Assembly: GCA_025594325.1 (NCBI GenBank)
Contig: JANHCV010000006.1
Location: forward strand, 1,922,001-1,986,000
Source: Blastocladiella emersonii ATCC 22665
Taxonomy: Eukaryota > Blastocladiomycota > Blastocladiomycetes > Blastocladiales > Blastocladiaceae
Reading direction: 5' to 3'
DNA: 64,000 bases
This document shows, piece after piece, positions 19,700-33,143 of the stretch. The notes beneath the pieces were generated by a model. That model worked only from the letters and a program-made list of their open reading frames with translations. It had not been told where the DNA came from and searched no databases. The position numbers and the translations under genes are program-made. Position 1 is the stretch's first letter. Every line of letters begins with the position of its first letter.

Positions 19700-22355
19700 T
19701 CACGGTGCCGTGGACTCCACCAGCGCCTCGATCCCAGCGGGCTCGACCCAGCGGAACCCGTTAGCCTCGCACGCCTCCTGCGTCGCGGCGTCGTCGGTAA
19801 CCACGACGAACGCGTCCACGTCGCTGCCCGATTCGCGGCGGTGGTGCGCGAGAAAGTCGGCGCGGCAGTCGGTCAGCGCGTCCATCTGCTCGTCCGCGAT
19901 GGTCTCGGGGGCAAGATCGACGGTGCGGAACGAGGGCGGCGGCGGCGTGGTCCCGGGGACGTGCCGCTGAAGCTCGAGGACGCCGCTGCCGGCCTGGTGC
20001 CGGATCTGCGCCTCGAACGTGCGAATCGCGTCGCGCGCTACGCTCGAGTACTTCTTGGACTGGTCGAGGTACTCGATGACTAGATGCGCGGGCGAGCTGT
20101 CAGCAACAAATTGGGGTGCAGTGGCAAGGGTGAGAACCGCGAACCGTAGAGCGGGATGAGGACGCGACACGCCTCGCGCTCGAGAACGCTCTTGAGCGCG
20201 CGCCACGCCGGGCTCGCCGCCTTGGGCTGGTTGCCGCGGAACACGTCGAGCGCCGGGACGAGCAGCCACGGCGCGAGCGACCGCGCGAGGTGCATCCCGG
20301 AGCTCCCGCGGACCATGCGCAGGGTGCCGTTGGTCGGCGTCGCGGGTTCGACGGAGAGCGCGGGCAGCACGTCGCTGAGCAGGTCCGCGAGACCCAGCAG
20401 GCGGCCGGGGTCGGAAACGTGCGCGTGCGGGACAGGCGTTGCGGTTCCGCTGCCGCCGCCGTTCGCGGACGCGGTGAATGGGGGCTCGGTGAGGATCGGG
20501 GCGAGGTTGGCTGCGTCGAGCCAGGTGGGGTAAAAGTTGGACATGCACCCGAGCTGGCACAGCAGCGCGTCGACGCCGAGGCACCACTGCGGCAGGTGGT
20601 CCGTGTCCACATTGTCCGGGTCGAGGAACTCGAGGAGCAGACGCAGATCCTACAACACCGACGGCGGTGAGTGTCGGCACGCCGATAAGCCGCAAACCGT
20701 GCCCGTACCGCTTCGAGATCGATGAGCCCGTCCGAGATCCTGCGCAGCTCGGGCGAAAGAGCGACAGCGACGATCGAACGCACGCGGCCGGGATTCGCGA
20801 GCGCCCACGTTGCGAACACGAGCGCGGCCTGCGCGTCAACGAGCGCGAGCCGTGCGAGCAGCGCCAGGGCGGAAATGTAGCGCAAGTGCCGACCAATCAT
20901 ATCGCCGCCGTCCTGGCCCTCGCCGGGGAGAAGCGAGCCGATAGTCACGGCGAGGATGATGGCGCACTCGGCGGGTGGGTGGGCACGGAGCGCGGCCGTG
21001 ACCTGCGGCAGCCACGTCGCGAGCGATTCGGCGTACGGCGTGGCCGGCCTCGGCGGCGTCAGTTTGAGGGTGACAGGTCCGCCGCCGCGGAGCATCTCGG
21101 CGTGCAGACGCAGGAACGGCGGGCAGCGGTTGACGCGTGACTCGTGCAGGAGCTGCGAGTACAGGACCCCGAGGTTGTCGGTGCACACGGTGGCCGTGTG
21201 GCAGGCGCCGACGCCGCGCACGGCCCAGTAGGCGACCTCAAAGTCTTGCCCGCACTGCCGCTGGATCATGGCGAGCTGGCTGCACGGCCTACCTGCTCGT
21301 CGGACGCAAACGGGTGATCAGATCGGCGGGGATGCTAGGTGTTGACGATACAAGGCGTACCGCTCGGGTAGAGGAGAAGCGAGGATTGGTAGTACGACAC
21401 GACGGCGGCCCAAGACGCCGCGGCCCGATTAGACGTGGTATGGACGTGTGACTGGCGGTACCGGGCTAGACGGCGCAGTGGGATCAGCGCTGGAGTGTTG
21501 TGAAGGCACTGGAGGGCGCCGTACCGAGATCACCGAGATAGACGAGGCAGCGATGGACCGAGACGGCAGCGCGACTTGCTTCCGGGTCGAGCAAGCGGAA
21601 CCGGACGGCTACGCGATCGACGAGGCAAAAGTCAGACCGATACCGGCACCGCGACGCTAAAAGAGCGTCCGCGTACCCATGCCGGTCGAGAACTCGAGCT
21701 TAAGCTCGTAACGAGCGAGCAGCGTCTGAACGAGGCCGTCAAAGTACTCGGTCGCGCGGTCGAGGCACACAGCCAGATTGGTCGTGATCCGCTGCACATC
21801 CGGCTCGGCCGTCTAGATCCAACATGTCAACAGGCTTCCGCGACAGATGCGCGTTGCGGATGTGATGCGTACAGCGCGCTTCAGTTCGCCGCGCAGCACC
21901 TCAATCTCCGGGTAGAAGACAAAGCGCCAGACGCGGTCCTCGAACGCGCGCTCAACGAGCGCCGGTGCAGCGGGCGGCGACGGCGCCGGCTTCTGGTTAC
22001 GCCGACCGCGCGAGGGCGGCGGCGTGGCGGTTCCGCTCGACGACAGGTCGCCCATGTGGCTCACCACGTCGGTCGTGGTCTCGGTGCACGCGAGGAGGAT
22101 GGCGCGCTCGCACAGGTCGCGGAACTGCGGGCGCAGCTCGGCGAACTTGTCCGCGTCCGAGACCTCGTCGTGGGTGCTCGCGCGCGAGCGAGGGCGCCGC
22201 TCGGGCGTGGCCTTGCGCGAGCGGCTGGCCTCCTCGAGCGCGCGGAGCTGGATCTCGACCTGGTCGATGCGGGCGACGAGGTCCGGGAAGGCGAGGGTCG
22301 CCGGGTCCGCGTCCGCGGTGGGCGAGCGGCGGCGGCGGGGGTTCGGCAGCGACAT
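19700..22355 (-). CDS. EST1/SMG5-SMG6-type nonsense-mediated decay factor with PIN domain
   Basis: Likely NMD factor that binds phosphorylated UPF1 through a 14-3-3-like TPR domain. Exon A (22355-21873) has a SMG-type N-terminus including ERAFEDRVWRFVFYPEIEVL. Exon B (21812-21677) continues with LDRATEYFDGLVQTLLARYE. A later exon (about 21288-20709) has the TPR-like segment CTDNLGVLYSQLLHES. Exons D (20649-20145) and E (20079-19700) form the PIN region: LLVPALDVF, RVLIPLYVIEYLDQSKK (as in SMG5 VIPRTVIDGLD) and FVVVTDDAATQ, which keeps the acidic pair seen in active SMG6 rather than the degenerate SMG5 end. The junction between exon B and the next exon (21289-21676) does not keep phase with the obvious sites, so a small exon there may be missing. 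It is divergent from CZIB, with 269 bp between starts. Confidence 0.78.
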
Positions 22356-22624
22356 GGTGGCGCGGCGGGTCAGGCTCGATACATCAAGTGAGGTCGCCCG
22401 CGGATTGCAGCAAGCGTAGGTGGTGCGGCAGCGGCGAGGAAGGATCCATGGGCGCGGCGTCGGGAGAGCGAGCGAGGCGACGGCCGGCCACGAGTTATTT
22501 ATTTTTGCGCTCGAGAAGGACAACGCGCCGACTGCGCGCCGACCCGAGCGCCGACCGCCCCCTCTCTCCCGCAAGGATCCCCTGACCCGCTTGCAACGTA
22601 ATCGACTCCCCGCAAACCGACGCC

Positions 22625-23104
22625 ATGGTGCTCCTGGGCCTGTACATGACCGCCGAGACGGAGAATGTGGACCGCGTGGTGCCGATGCAGGAGCAGGACT
22701 GGGCGCTGACGGTGCGCTGCACGTCGTGCAACGAGGTCAACCCGGCCATCGTCACCGTGTCGGCCGACGAGACGTCCGACATCTCCGGGTCGCGCGGCGA
22801 GGCCAACCTGGTGATGCGGTGCAAGTTCTGCAAGCGCGAGGGCTCCATCAACATCGTGCCCAAGTCCATGACCGCCGACAACGCGCTCGACGACGGCAAG
22901 GCCATCGTGCACCTCGAGTGCCGCGGCATCGACGTCGAGTCGTGGCACGCCCGCAACGGCTGGAAGGTGTACGCCGCCGACTCCAAGACCACGTGGCTCG
23001 ACGCGGACCTGTCCGACGACTGGTTCGAGGTCGACGAGAAGACGTCCAACCCCGTGTCCATCTCGGACGTGCAGACCTCGGTCAAGCGCGTCAGCGGCAA
23101 GTAA
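22625..23104 (+). CDS. CZIB: CXXC-motif zinc-binding protein (DUF866/CZIB family)
   Basis: Intronless, 159 residues, the usual family length (human C1orf123 is 160). Two CxxC pairs, CTSC near residue 32 and CKFC near residue 66, form the zinc site of the beta-rich fold. The family motifs GEANLVMRCKFCKRE, ALDDGKAIVHLECRG and the acidic DLSDDWFEVDEK are present. The cellular role is poorly known; animal homologues have been linked to copper or zinc handling. The ATG at 22625 follows a short spacer from the divergent SMG5/6-like gene. Confidence 0.93.
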   Translation: MVLLGLYMTAETENVDRVVPMQEQDWALTVRCTSCNEVNPAIVTVSADETSDISGSRGEANLVMRCKFCKREGSINIVPKSMTADNALDDGKAIVHLECRGIDVESWHARNGWKVYAADSKTTWLDADLSDDWFEVDEKTSNPVSISDVQTSVKRVSGK

Positions 23105-23211
23105 GCTCGCGCGTCGTTGTGGGGCCGTCGTGATCGGCCGAGTGTGTAGAGTGAATGAATGGCAACCTGTACTTTTAGCCAACCTCTTTCTCGCCTGCAT
23201 CCCAACGAGTT

Positions 23212-24239
23212 CTACCAAGGCGAGGGCCGTGTATTCCTCCACGCGGACACGCCGAGCACCATGGACACGAGCACGGCGGCGAACCAGACGTTGACGAGCC
23301 CGGCCTCCCACTCGAGCGCGGCGGCCGCGGCCATCTCGGCGCTGCTCCCGCCGTGGCGGTTCCTGCGCGCGGCGCCGAGCCCGGTGCCCCACTCCCACAG
23401 CACGGCGCGCAGCCGGGTCGGCTCGCGGCCCGCCTCGCCGGGCGCCGCGTCGAGCGACCGCACGCACCACGCGCCGTCGAGCTCCCAGCAGTAGGTCCAG
23501 TAGTTGACCGTGACCACGGCCGCCGCGACCGAGGCGCCGGCCCGGAGCGCCGCGTGCCGGTACGCGTGGCCGGCCGCGGTCAGCAGCGTCGCATTGTAGA
23601 GGGCGAGCAGCGCGTCGTTGGATGCGGCCGACAGCGCCGTCAGCGTCGACCAGTACACGGCGTGCACGAGGAACGGGACCAGGTGCACGGCGCGCATGTG
23701 CGGCCACACGCGCGGCAGCCGCGTCGCGAGGAGGAGGAACAGGACGATGGCGGCGGCGTGGTGCAGCGCCATTGTCGGGAACTGAGCAGCGAGCCGGGTT
23801 CTGAAGATCGCGGGAGGATGAGTGCGGGCCGATGGGAAAGAGAGGAACCGCGGAGAGCGTACAGCGCGAGCTCGGCCATGTACAGGACTGCGTGCGAGAC
23901 GAGGTAGGCCTGGAACAGTTGGCGGCCGAGCAGGCGTATCGATTCGGGCGTAGCGCGCCATGGCGGTCGGTACTGCTCTTGCGTGGCCTTGGTTGGCGGC
24001 GGAAACTCGCCAGGGAACGCGTCCCCATCGCGGTATCGCAGCCGGCGCGGCTCATCGGCGGCCGATGGAACGCGGGATCGTGGTGGAGGTGGCGGTGGAG
24101 TAGCAGGTACTGGTGGGTCCTCGCCGCGGTGGTCGCCGAGGGCCAGTCGGAGCAGAAGCGGCGACTTGGTGGCGACGCAGGCCACGAGGACGGCGAGGGC
24201 CACCACGTTGAAGCGGACGTGGAGCGGCGTCGGGAACAT
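23212..24239 (-). CDS. polytopic membrane protein, TLC-domain-like
   Basis: Two exons (24239-23863 and 23800-23212) joined over a 62-bp GTACG...CAG intron give 321 residues. An upstream in-frame ATG at 24311 would add 24. After a first hydrophobic stretch (VVALAVLVACVATKSPLLL) and a Pro-rich loop come at least five further hydrophobic segments. These include AYLVSHAVLYMAELAL followed by MALHHAAAIVLFLLLA; the paired His in a membrane helix recalls TLC-domain proteins (Lag1/TRAM/CLN8 and relatives), which act in ceramide synthesis or lipid sensing. The match is by topology and the HH motif only, so substrate and compartment are unknown. It is divergent from the mitochondrial DnaJ gene. Confidence 0.65.
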
Positions 24240-24873
24240 GGTCGACTGCGGCGGCTCTAGCGTTGCATGGTGCGGTGCATGGTTGACGTGCAAGAGCGCG
24301 GATGGTGGCATCGCACCGGCTCAGCTGGCGCGCTCGCGTCGACGCGTCGTCGGCCGCGAGACACCGGCCACGTGCGCAGTGCGAGACAACTCCTCTCCTC
24401 AACTCATTGGCCTCATGCCTCGGCAATCCCTCGAAGAGCTAGGCCTGAGCCCAAGCCAGCTGCCTCGCTGTGCGAGACGCGGTCGCTGTGACGAGTAGCC
24501 TCGCGGTGGCCCTCTGTGTGTATGCGGCCTCAGGGACGAGACGTGCAGGCCCCTCGGCAGCCCATCGCAAGACTCGCCACGCCCTCCCACAGTCGCTGAG
24601 TCCACCAAGTCGACGGTGGCCATGACCATGGCCGCGGGCTGCTGCCGATCGCGGAGTAGAGGTGCACGTGGCCGGGGAAAGCGATGGAAATTTGTCGCAG
24701 CGCGGCGCAGCGAGCGAGGGACCGGCGGCCTCCGACCTCCGAGCATCAACACGGCCCTCCCCCTCCCCTCCCTCGCCCGCTTCCCTCGGCACCCAACTCA
24801 TGGCGTTGGCGTAGACTCGAAACAACGCATTCACACGCATCGACCACCGCTCGCTCCCGCTGCCCTACCCGCA
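24240..24873. other. shared upstream region, 0.6 kb
   Basis: It separates the divergent TLC-like and MDJ1 genes and presumably holds both promoters. The open frames in it show no motifs. The last ~100 bp before the MDJ1 ATG is C-rich on the plus strand, with runs of CTCCC. Confidence 0.4.
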
Positions 24874-26406
24874 ATGATGCTCGCCGGCCACCTTCCGCGC
24901 GCCGCCGCGGGCTCGCGCTCGGTCCGCGCGGCCCGCGCCCTCCGCGCCGCTGCCGGGTCTCGGTCGCGGTCGCGGCCTGCCCTCGCTGCTGCCGCCGTGG
25001 CCCAGTCGCCCGCGATCGCGGCCAAGCGCGGGTTCCACGCCACGGCCGCCCCGCTCGCGCCCAAGCGCGACTTCTACGATGTGCTCGGCGTCGCCAAGGG
25101 CGCCTCCGAGAAGGAGATCAAGCGCGCCTACTACCAGGTACGAGCTGCTCCGACGAGAAACCCATCCGTGGACGGCGAACCGACCTATCATCGACCCGTG
25201 TAGCTCGCGAAAAAGTACCACCCCGACACCTCGTCCGAGCCCAAGGCCAAGGAAAAGTTCGTCGAGATCCAGGAGGCCTACGACATCCTGTCGGACGCGT
25301 CCAAGCGCAAGCAGTACGACTCCATGGGCCACTCGGCGTTTGATCCGAACGCCGGCTTCGGCGGCGCGGGCGGCGCGGGCGGGTTCGGTGAGGCCGGCGG
25401 CTTTGGCGGGCCCGGCTTCGACCCGACCGACCTCTTCAACCAGATGTTCGGCTTCGGCGGCCGCGGCGGCGGCGGCATGGGCGGTGCCGGCGGCGCTGGT
25501 GCGCGCTCCGCGCCCGCCGAGCCCGTGGCGACCGAGCTGCACATCTCGTTCGACGAGGCCGTGCACGGGTGCAAGAAGACGGTCTCGCTGGCCCTCAACA
25601 CCCAGTGCGCGCCGTGCACCGGGTCGGGCCTCAAGCCCGGCACCAAGGTGTCGACGTGCCGCGTGTGCCGCGGGTCCGGCAGCCAGCTCTTCTACCAGGC
25701 CGGCTTCCAGGTCTCGGCCATGTGCACCGCGTGCGGCGGCACCGGCCGCACCGTCCCGCCCAACTCGTCGTGCGGCGACTGCCACGGGTCTGGCCTCAAC
25801 CAGACCACCAAGACTATCGTCGTCGACGTGCCCGCCGGTGTCGACCAGGGCATGCAGATCCGACTCGCGGGCAAGGGCGACGAGGACGCTACCGGCCGCG
25901 CTGGCGACTTGTACGTGCGCATCCGCGTGCGCCCGTCCAAGATCTTTACCCGCCGCAACAACGGTACGCTTCTCTCCTTCCCGGCGTCGCGCGACACCCA
26001 ATTCTGACTCGTGCAACACCCTAACGTAGACATCCTGGTCAACACCAAGATTCCGCTCAGCACCGCGATCCTCGGCGGCACCGTGCGCGTGCCGACCGTG
26101 GACGGCGACGTGGAGCTCAAGATCCCCGAGGGCACGCAGCCGGGCGACACCAAGCTGCTGCGCCGCCGCGGCGTGCCCAACGTCAACTCGCCCGGCCAGC
26201 GCGGCGACCAGTACGTGGAGCTCAAGGTCGACATCCCCAAGGAGATTGACCCCGTGCTCAAGGCCAAGCTCGACGACGTGCTGGCCGAGATCGAGGGCCG
26301 CAAGAAGCCGGCCGCCTCGCCACCACCATCCGAGGAGCCCAAGGCCAAGGCCGAGGCCGAGGAAAAGGCGGCGGCGCCAGAGACCAAAGAGTCCGAGAGC
26401 AAGTAA
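24874..26406 (+). CDS. MDJ1: mitochondrial DnaJ (type I Hsp40) co-chaperone
   Basis: Three exons (24874-25137, 25204-25963, 26030-26406) join in frame to 466 residues. The first ~60 residues are Ala/Arg/Ser-rich and end [21 protein letters not shown], a mitochondrial presequence leading into the J domain. The J domain has the HPD motif, split from helix I by intron 1. It is followed by a Gly/Phe-rich linker and four zinc-binding repeats [24 protein letters not shown] and CGDCHGSG, then the two beta-sandwich substrate-binding domains ([15 protein letters not shown]). The C-terminus is Lys/Glu/Ala-rich. The protein stimulates matrix Hsp70 in folding and protein quality control. Both introns are 66 bp, GTACG...TAG. 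Confidence 0.95.
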
Positions 26407-26745
26407 TGTATTGTGTCCTGAACCCGCACGCCTGGCCTCGCTGCGCGCTCTTCTTCAGCCCGTGAAACTGACCGCGTACCCCGCTCAATTAGGTCGCACC
26501 GTACGAGTACCCGCCGTCGCCGCAGCGACACATCATCAGCCAAGTCGGCGCCGTCGTGGTCCGAGCGCGTATCTGGCTGGGCGCGCGGCATGGCGGACCG
26601 ACTCAGCAACAAGTCCTAGTTCCCCTGTTGCAAGCACACTTTTGACCCCTCTAGCTTATAAACCTCTCTCTCTACTTGATTCGCGTCTACTAGTGATGGT
26701 ATCGGAAGTGTCTATGGGAGTGTAGTTACGGCTTTCGTGCGACGA
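26407..26745. other. convergent intergenic region
   Basis: 3' flanks of the MDJ1 and TVP38-like genes, which end towards each other. It is lower in GC towards 26640-26700. I see nothing else here. Confidence 0.5.
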
Positions 26746-27955
26746 CTAGGGCCCGTGCGACGGTCGCTTGATCAGGCCGGGCAGCGTGGGCGAGCCCGCG
26801 GCCGAGCGCACCTCGGGCAGGCTGCTCGAGACGGCGTTGGTCCCGACGTCGGGGACCCCCGTCCCGATCGTCGCCGGGAGCCACGCCTCGCTCATGTCGC
26901 CGGCCGAGGCGACGCGGCGGTACCCCGGTCCGGCGGCGCCGCCATCGCTACCGCCGAGACCGTCGAGCTCGAGCTCGGGGTTGTCGCGGCGCACGATGGC
27001 CTGGACGTGGCGGTACAGCCACACGGTGAGGCCGATGCCGACGAGCACGCTGACGACGAGGAAGGCGGTTTTGGCCGGGTGCTGCTGCTGCGCGGGCGAC
27101 CCGTCGTGGCCAGTGCCGCCGGCAAACGACGAGATGGAGGCGCCAATGTAGATGTGGAGCAGCGTCTTGGGCAGCGTCAGCGCCGTGGCGAGCGCGAAGG
27201 TGCGCAGCGGGAGGTGCGTCGTTGCGAGCAGCGCGTTGGTGAAGTTGAACGGGTACGGGGCGAGCCGGATGAGGAGGATGAGCTACACACAACGAGCGCT
27301 GGTCAGCTTCGCCGCAGTGTGAACCGGACTCGGGAGCACGGACCTTGAGCCCGCGCTTCTCGATGGTATGTCGCAGCGCGCGCGCCATGGGGTACCTCCG
27401 CATGGCGCGGTGAGCGTGGTGGCGGAGAAAGTGGCGCGATGCGTAGAAGCACGAGCAGGCGCCGAGCATGGCGCCGACGAACGCGGGGGGGAAGCCGTTT
27501 GGGAAGCCGAAGATGTAGCCGCACAGGTACAGCGTCGTCGAGTAGCCCATGATGGGCGGGAACGAGGACGCGACGATCAGCCTACCGCGGTGCTTGGAGC
27601 GTCAGCGGTGCTCGGGCGGGGCGCGAAGGAGCGGTCAAGCGTACATGATGCACAACAGCGAGCCGACGACGGGCGATCCCCGAGCAAAATGGGCAAACTC
27701 GTCGAGCGCGGCCAGGATCTGCGAGTAGAAGGCGGCGAGGACGAACAGGCCGGCGAGACCCGCGACGACGGCGACGAAGACGGTCGCACGCGGGTAGCGC
27801 GACCACGCGGGCGGCTCGCCATCGCCGAGCGAGAGCGTGCTGGAGAGAGTGCCCATTCCGGTACGCAAGGACGACGCGCCGAGTCCTCGCTGCGGTGGTG
27901 GGTCCGCGCCGTGGTGGAAGACGGGCAGGATGGGGACGGACGTGGACCGCATCAT
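26746..27955 (-). CDS. TVP38/TMEM64 family (VTT domain) membrane protein
   Basis: Three exons (27955-27645, 27581-27344, 27282-26746) join in frame to 361 residues. A cytosolic N-terminus precedes a first helix (ATVFVAVVAGLAGLFVLAAF). The VTT/DedA-like core follows: SSFPPIMGYSTTLYLCGYIF, GFPPAFVGAMLGACSCF and LILLIRLAPYPFNFTNALLA, with the Arg and Pro residues typical of the re-entrant loops. A last helix (AFLVVSVLVGIGLTVWLYRH) and a Ser/Pro-rich tail complete it. Homologues sit in Golgi or ER membranes; relatives VMP1 and TMEM41B are lipid scramblases, so a lipid-handling role is plausible. Intron donors are GTACG and GTCCG. Confidence 0.9.
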
Positions 27956-28521
27956 GAGAGACTCGAGCCGCGCGGGCAGTGCATGGGATGATTCATGTGG
28001 CCGCGGCAGACCGTATTACTGAGGGGAGCTTGTGCAGGAGAGGAGAGCTGGTCGCGAACAGCCGGCCGCGGGGGTGTGGCGGGTGGCACTGGCCATGCGC
28101 ACGTGGCGCACGGTCACGCGAGCGGGCGCGACGCGACGCGACGCGTCTCCCGCCTCGTCTCCCCCGCCCGCACCGACCGCGCCGCACGCACTTCCCTTCC
28201 CGTCGTGGTTCCCGGCCCGCGCCGACAAGGAGACCCGATTGGCGCCGCGCGCGTGACGGGCGCGCGTGCCGCCGTTGCCGCCGCGAACCTCGATCCAGCC
28301 GGTCACTGGACTCGGAGGGCTCACGGCGGGGAGCGGCGGGACGTGAATTTGCGCCAAGCCGGCCGCCTCTTTGCGCGGCAACCCGCCTCGGGCGCACCGC
28401 GCGCGCCACGACGGGCGGGAGACGCCGCGCCTACTAAACCGCCGTCCGCTCGCGCCGACCCCGTCCTCTCCTGCTCACCCACGCGCCGTCCACCCTTGAT
28501 CCGGCCCCAACGACCTGCAAG
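27956..28521. other. shared upstream region, 0.6 kb
   Basis: Lies between the divergent TVP38-like and TRAF zinc-finger genes. It contains a short run GCGACGCGACGCGACGCG (about 28128-28145). I see no gene. Confidence 0.4.
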
Positions 28522-30086
28522 ATGGGAGGTCCGCACGCAGCTTCCCCCGAATGTACTCGATCCGATGGATTGCTGACATCCCGTGGCCCCGTCTAGTCTA
28601 CTACCACGGCGAGGAGGAGGTGAGCGTGCAGCTGTTCTCGTCGGGACCCTACGTCTACACGGCCAAGCCCGACTCGTCGTTTCTGTGCCGCCAGTGTGGC
28701 CAGGTCCTCGACACGCCCTACCGCAAGCGCGGCACCCCCGGCGGCATCGCCACGTCCAACGGGGGCGCCACACCGCTTGGCTCGCACACGCCCGGCATGC
28801 ACAATGGCAGCGGCTACCTCGCCCAGAGCAACAACAACACCAACGAGGCCCTCGCGGCCGCCGTCTCGGGCGCCGCCTCGCTCGCCCCGCCGTCGGCCGC
28901 CCCGTCGGCCGCTCAGACCCTCGCACGCACGCCGACGCTCGACGAGGACACGGCGCTGCTGCTCCCGATCCCCAAGGCCTTCCCCGTGTGCCACACGTGC
29001 TACCTGCGCATCCCGTCAAGCGTGCGCCCGCAGTTCGTGCCCGACAAGCTGATGCTCCACCACCTGCAGCGCCTGCTCGTCCTGTGCACCAACCAGCCCA
29101 ACGGGTGCACCGCCGTCGTCACGCGCGAGAACCTGCCCGTCCACCTGCAGACCGAGTGCCCCTACACCGAGGTGTCGTGCATCTTCGCCAAGTTCGGATG
29201 CGCGACCAAGGTCCAGCGCCGCGAGCTCAAGGGCCACGAGGCCATGTGCCCGACCCTGCTCGGCGCCGGCCAGGGCGGCATGGAGTCGGCCGCCATGCCC
29301 TACACGCTGCGCGAGCTCGACCGCCTCGCCGCCATTGCCCGCGACACCCAGCGCCGCACCCGCGCCATGGACTCGTGGATGGACGAGGTCGACGACGCCC
29401 TGCGCAACCTCTCGGTCGACCGCGACCCCGAGGTCCTCGAGTGCTACCGCCAGCGCCTGTTCGAGCGCACCGTCGTCGTCCCGAGCGTGCCCTACGACGC
29501 GCCCGCCGGCACCCCGCTCGGCATCCAGGTCATCGACATGCGCCGCGCCGCCCTCGACCTCTCGCGCGACCTGCTCCCGCTCGCCGGCATCCTCGAGGTC
29601 GTCGAGTCGCTGTACCTCAACCGCTGCGTCGACCTGTGCTCGCTGCGCATCGCCGGGTTTCCCGCGGGGCCCGACCTCGACGCCGTGTGGTCGGCCCTCG
29701 CCCGCCTCGCCAACATGAACACGCACCTGCGCGTTCTGACCCTCGTCCTCGGCGCCGACACGGTGGCCGCGCCCAAGACCCCCGACGCCCTGCGCGACGT
29801 GTTCCTCGCCATCTCGCACCACGCCGAGTCCGGCCTCGCCACGGTTGAGCTGCGCGTCGAGGGACCCGAGACAGACCTGCGCCGCCGCGTCGTCGAGGTC
29901 GCCGCCGAGTTTGCGCCCAAGCTCCTGCCCGGATGCAAGGTCGTGTGCATGGTCCGCCCCGCCGGCGGCGCGCTGAGCAAGCGCCCGTCCGTGGCCGCCG
30001 GCGGGCCTGTCGCCGCGGCAGCCGGCCAGGTCGTGACCATGGCGACTGGCGGCGAGAGCGGGACCGCGGGCTCGGCGGGGATTTGA
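28522..30086 (+). CDS. TRAF-type zinc-finger protein
   Basis: Probable start is ATGGGAG (28522-28528) joined over a 68-bp GTCCG...TAG intron (28529-28596) to the long exon 28597-30086, giving 498 residues beginning MGVYYHGEEEVSVQLF. An alternative unspliced start at 28551 is possible. A zinc-binding half CRQCGQVL near residue 40 is separated by a long Gly/Ala/Ser-rich insertion from CHTCYLRIP, so the RING-like finger appears split. Two TRAF-type fingers follow (CTNQPNGCTAVVTRENLPVH and CIFAKFGCATKVQRRELKGH). The C-terminal ~250 residues are helical then beta-rich, not an obvious MATH domain. It is likely an adaptor or ubiquitin-ligase-like protein; the partners are unknown. Confidence 0.78.
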
Positions 30087-30532
30087 TTTTGGTTCTGTGA
30101 TGAGACTATACATACACTTGAGAAGTATGTGCGCCTCGAGATGGGCACGGACGCTTCGTTTCGTTCAGCGGCCAAGCGTTTTCGCTTTCGTGGCCCGCGG
30201 ATCGCTTGCACCATTGCCCAACGAGGTAGCCCTGACCTGAATGTATTTTATCGGTCAGGCGTGTGAAGGATGACCGGAGTTGAGCGCGTGTCCTGCGGGT
30301 GGACCAAAGGTCGGAGAATCGCCTGGAAGGCAGCGGATGTGGCGCAGCGCGCGAAGCGAGTCGCCATGAGCGACGCGTCGCTCAGCCACTCCCGACGCGT
30401 CGCTCAGCCACTCCCGACGCTCCTCCCCGTTCCCGACTGACAGCCCATCTCGCGAGATAACTCGACAGAAAAATACTCTTATTGGATAGAAAACACCAAG
30501 AAACAGGCGAAAATAGCGCAAAAATCGCTAAA
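30087..30532. other. convergent intergenic region with small tandem repeat
   Basis: 3' flanks of the TRAF-type gene and enolase. Holds the two-copy 22-bp repeat at 30371-30414. I see no gene. Confidence 0.5.
30371..30414. repeat. two tandem 22-bp units with palindromic core
   Basis: Two identical units that start CGACGCGTCG, a 10-bp palindrome, followed by CTCAGCCACTCC. They lie about 120 bp downstream of the enolase stop codon. Confidence 0.85.
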
Positions 30533-32516
<1,984 letters not shown>

Positions 32517-33143
32517 GGCGAGGAGTGAGGGGTTGCGTGTACGTGGGACGGGAAAGCTCCGTGTCGTAGACGAGGGCGCGAGGAGCGAGGGCGGTGCGGG
32601 GGGCGGGCGCGCTACTTATACGGCGCCGGGTCGAGCGTGTGGAGGCTTTGGGGGCGGCGCGCGTTGGTCGGGTCGCTCGACGTCACTGACCGGCGCGCGC
32701 TTTGGAGCCTGCTGCTCCAGAACCGTCTGCGCGTTTGCCCGTGCGCCTGCGTGCGGGTCCCGGGATTTTCCGACACGTCTCCTCGCTGTCTCGCGGCCAC
32801 CGCGCCACCGTGGCCGCCGCCAGAGGTACTATACCGCCGCCTCGGGGCACCCACGACGACGACGCGACGACGCGACGGCGGCGCGGTCGACGGCAGCACG
32901 GTGGCGCGGCCAGAGGATCGGCGGCGGCACGATTCCTGCGCGGCGGCGCACGTGCGGGGCGCGCGGCAACCCAAACGTGTCTCCCGCTGTCTCACGCGTC
33001 CTGCGCGCCATGCGGGGCGACGCGTCGCGTGCAGGACGCGTCGCGCTCACAGTCGCTGCCGCCCCGCCCCACCTCCGCCAAGGAGGCAACTCCTCTCTCA
33101 CCCAACGCTGCACGCAAAGGTCAATCTCAACGCAGCGACCACC
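32517..33143. other. divergent promoter region of enolase and Rab23-like gene
   Basis: A 627-bp spacer between two divergent start codons, GC-rich throughout. It carries the enolase TATA-like element at 32615-32620. Long open frames crossing it are judged chance. Confidence 0.5.
32615..32620 (-). promoter_or_regulatory. TATA-like element upstream of enolase
   Basis: TATAAG on the minus strand, about 100 bp upstream of the enolase ATG, in an otherwise very GC-rich promoter. Position and gene (highly expressed, glycolytic) fit a TATA box; there is no direct proof. Confidence 0.35.

Noticed and set aside
32637-33143. N-terminal extension of the Rab23-like protein upstream of 33144
   Set aside because: Open only by GC bias; it crosses the enolase promoter, and the ATG at 33144 gives a sensible start close to the G1 motif.
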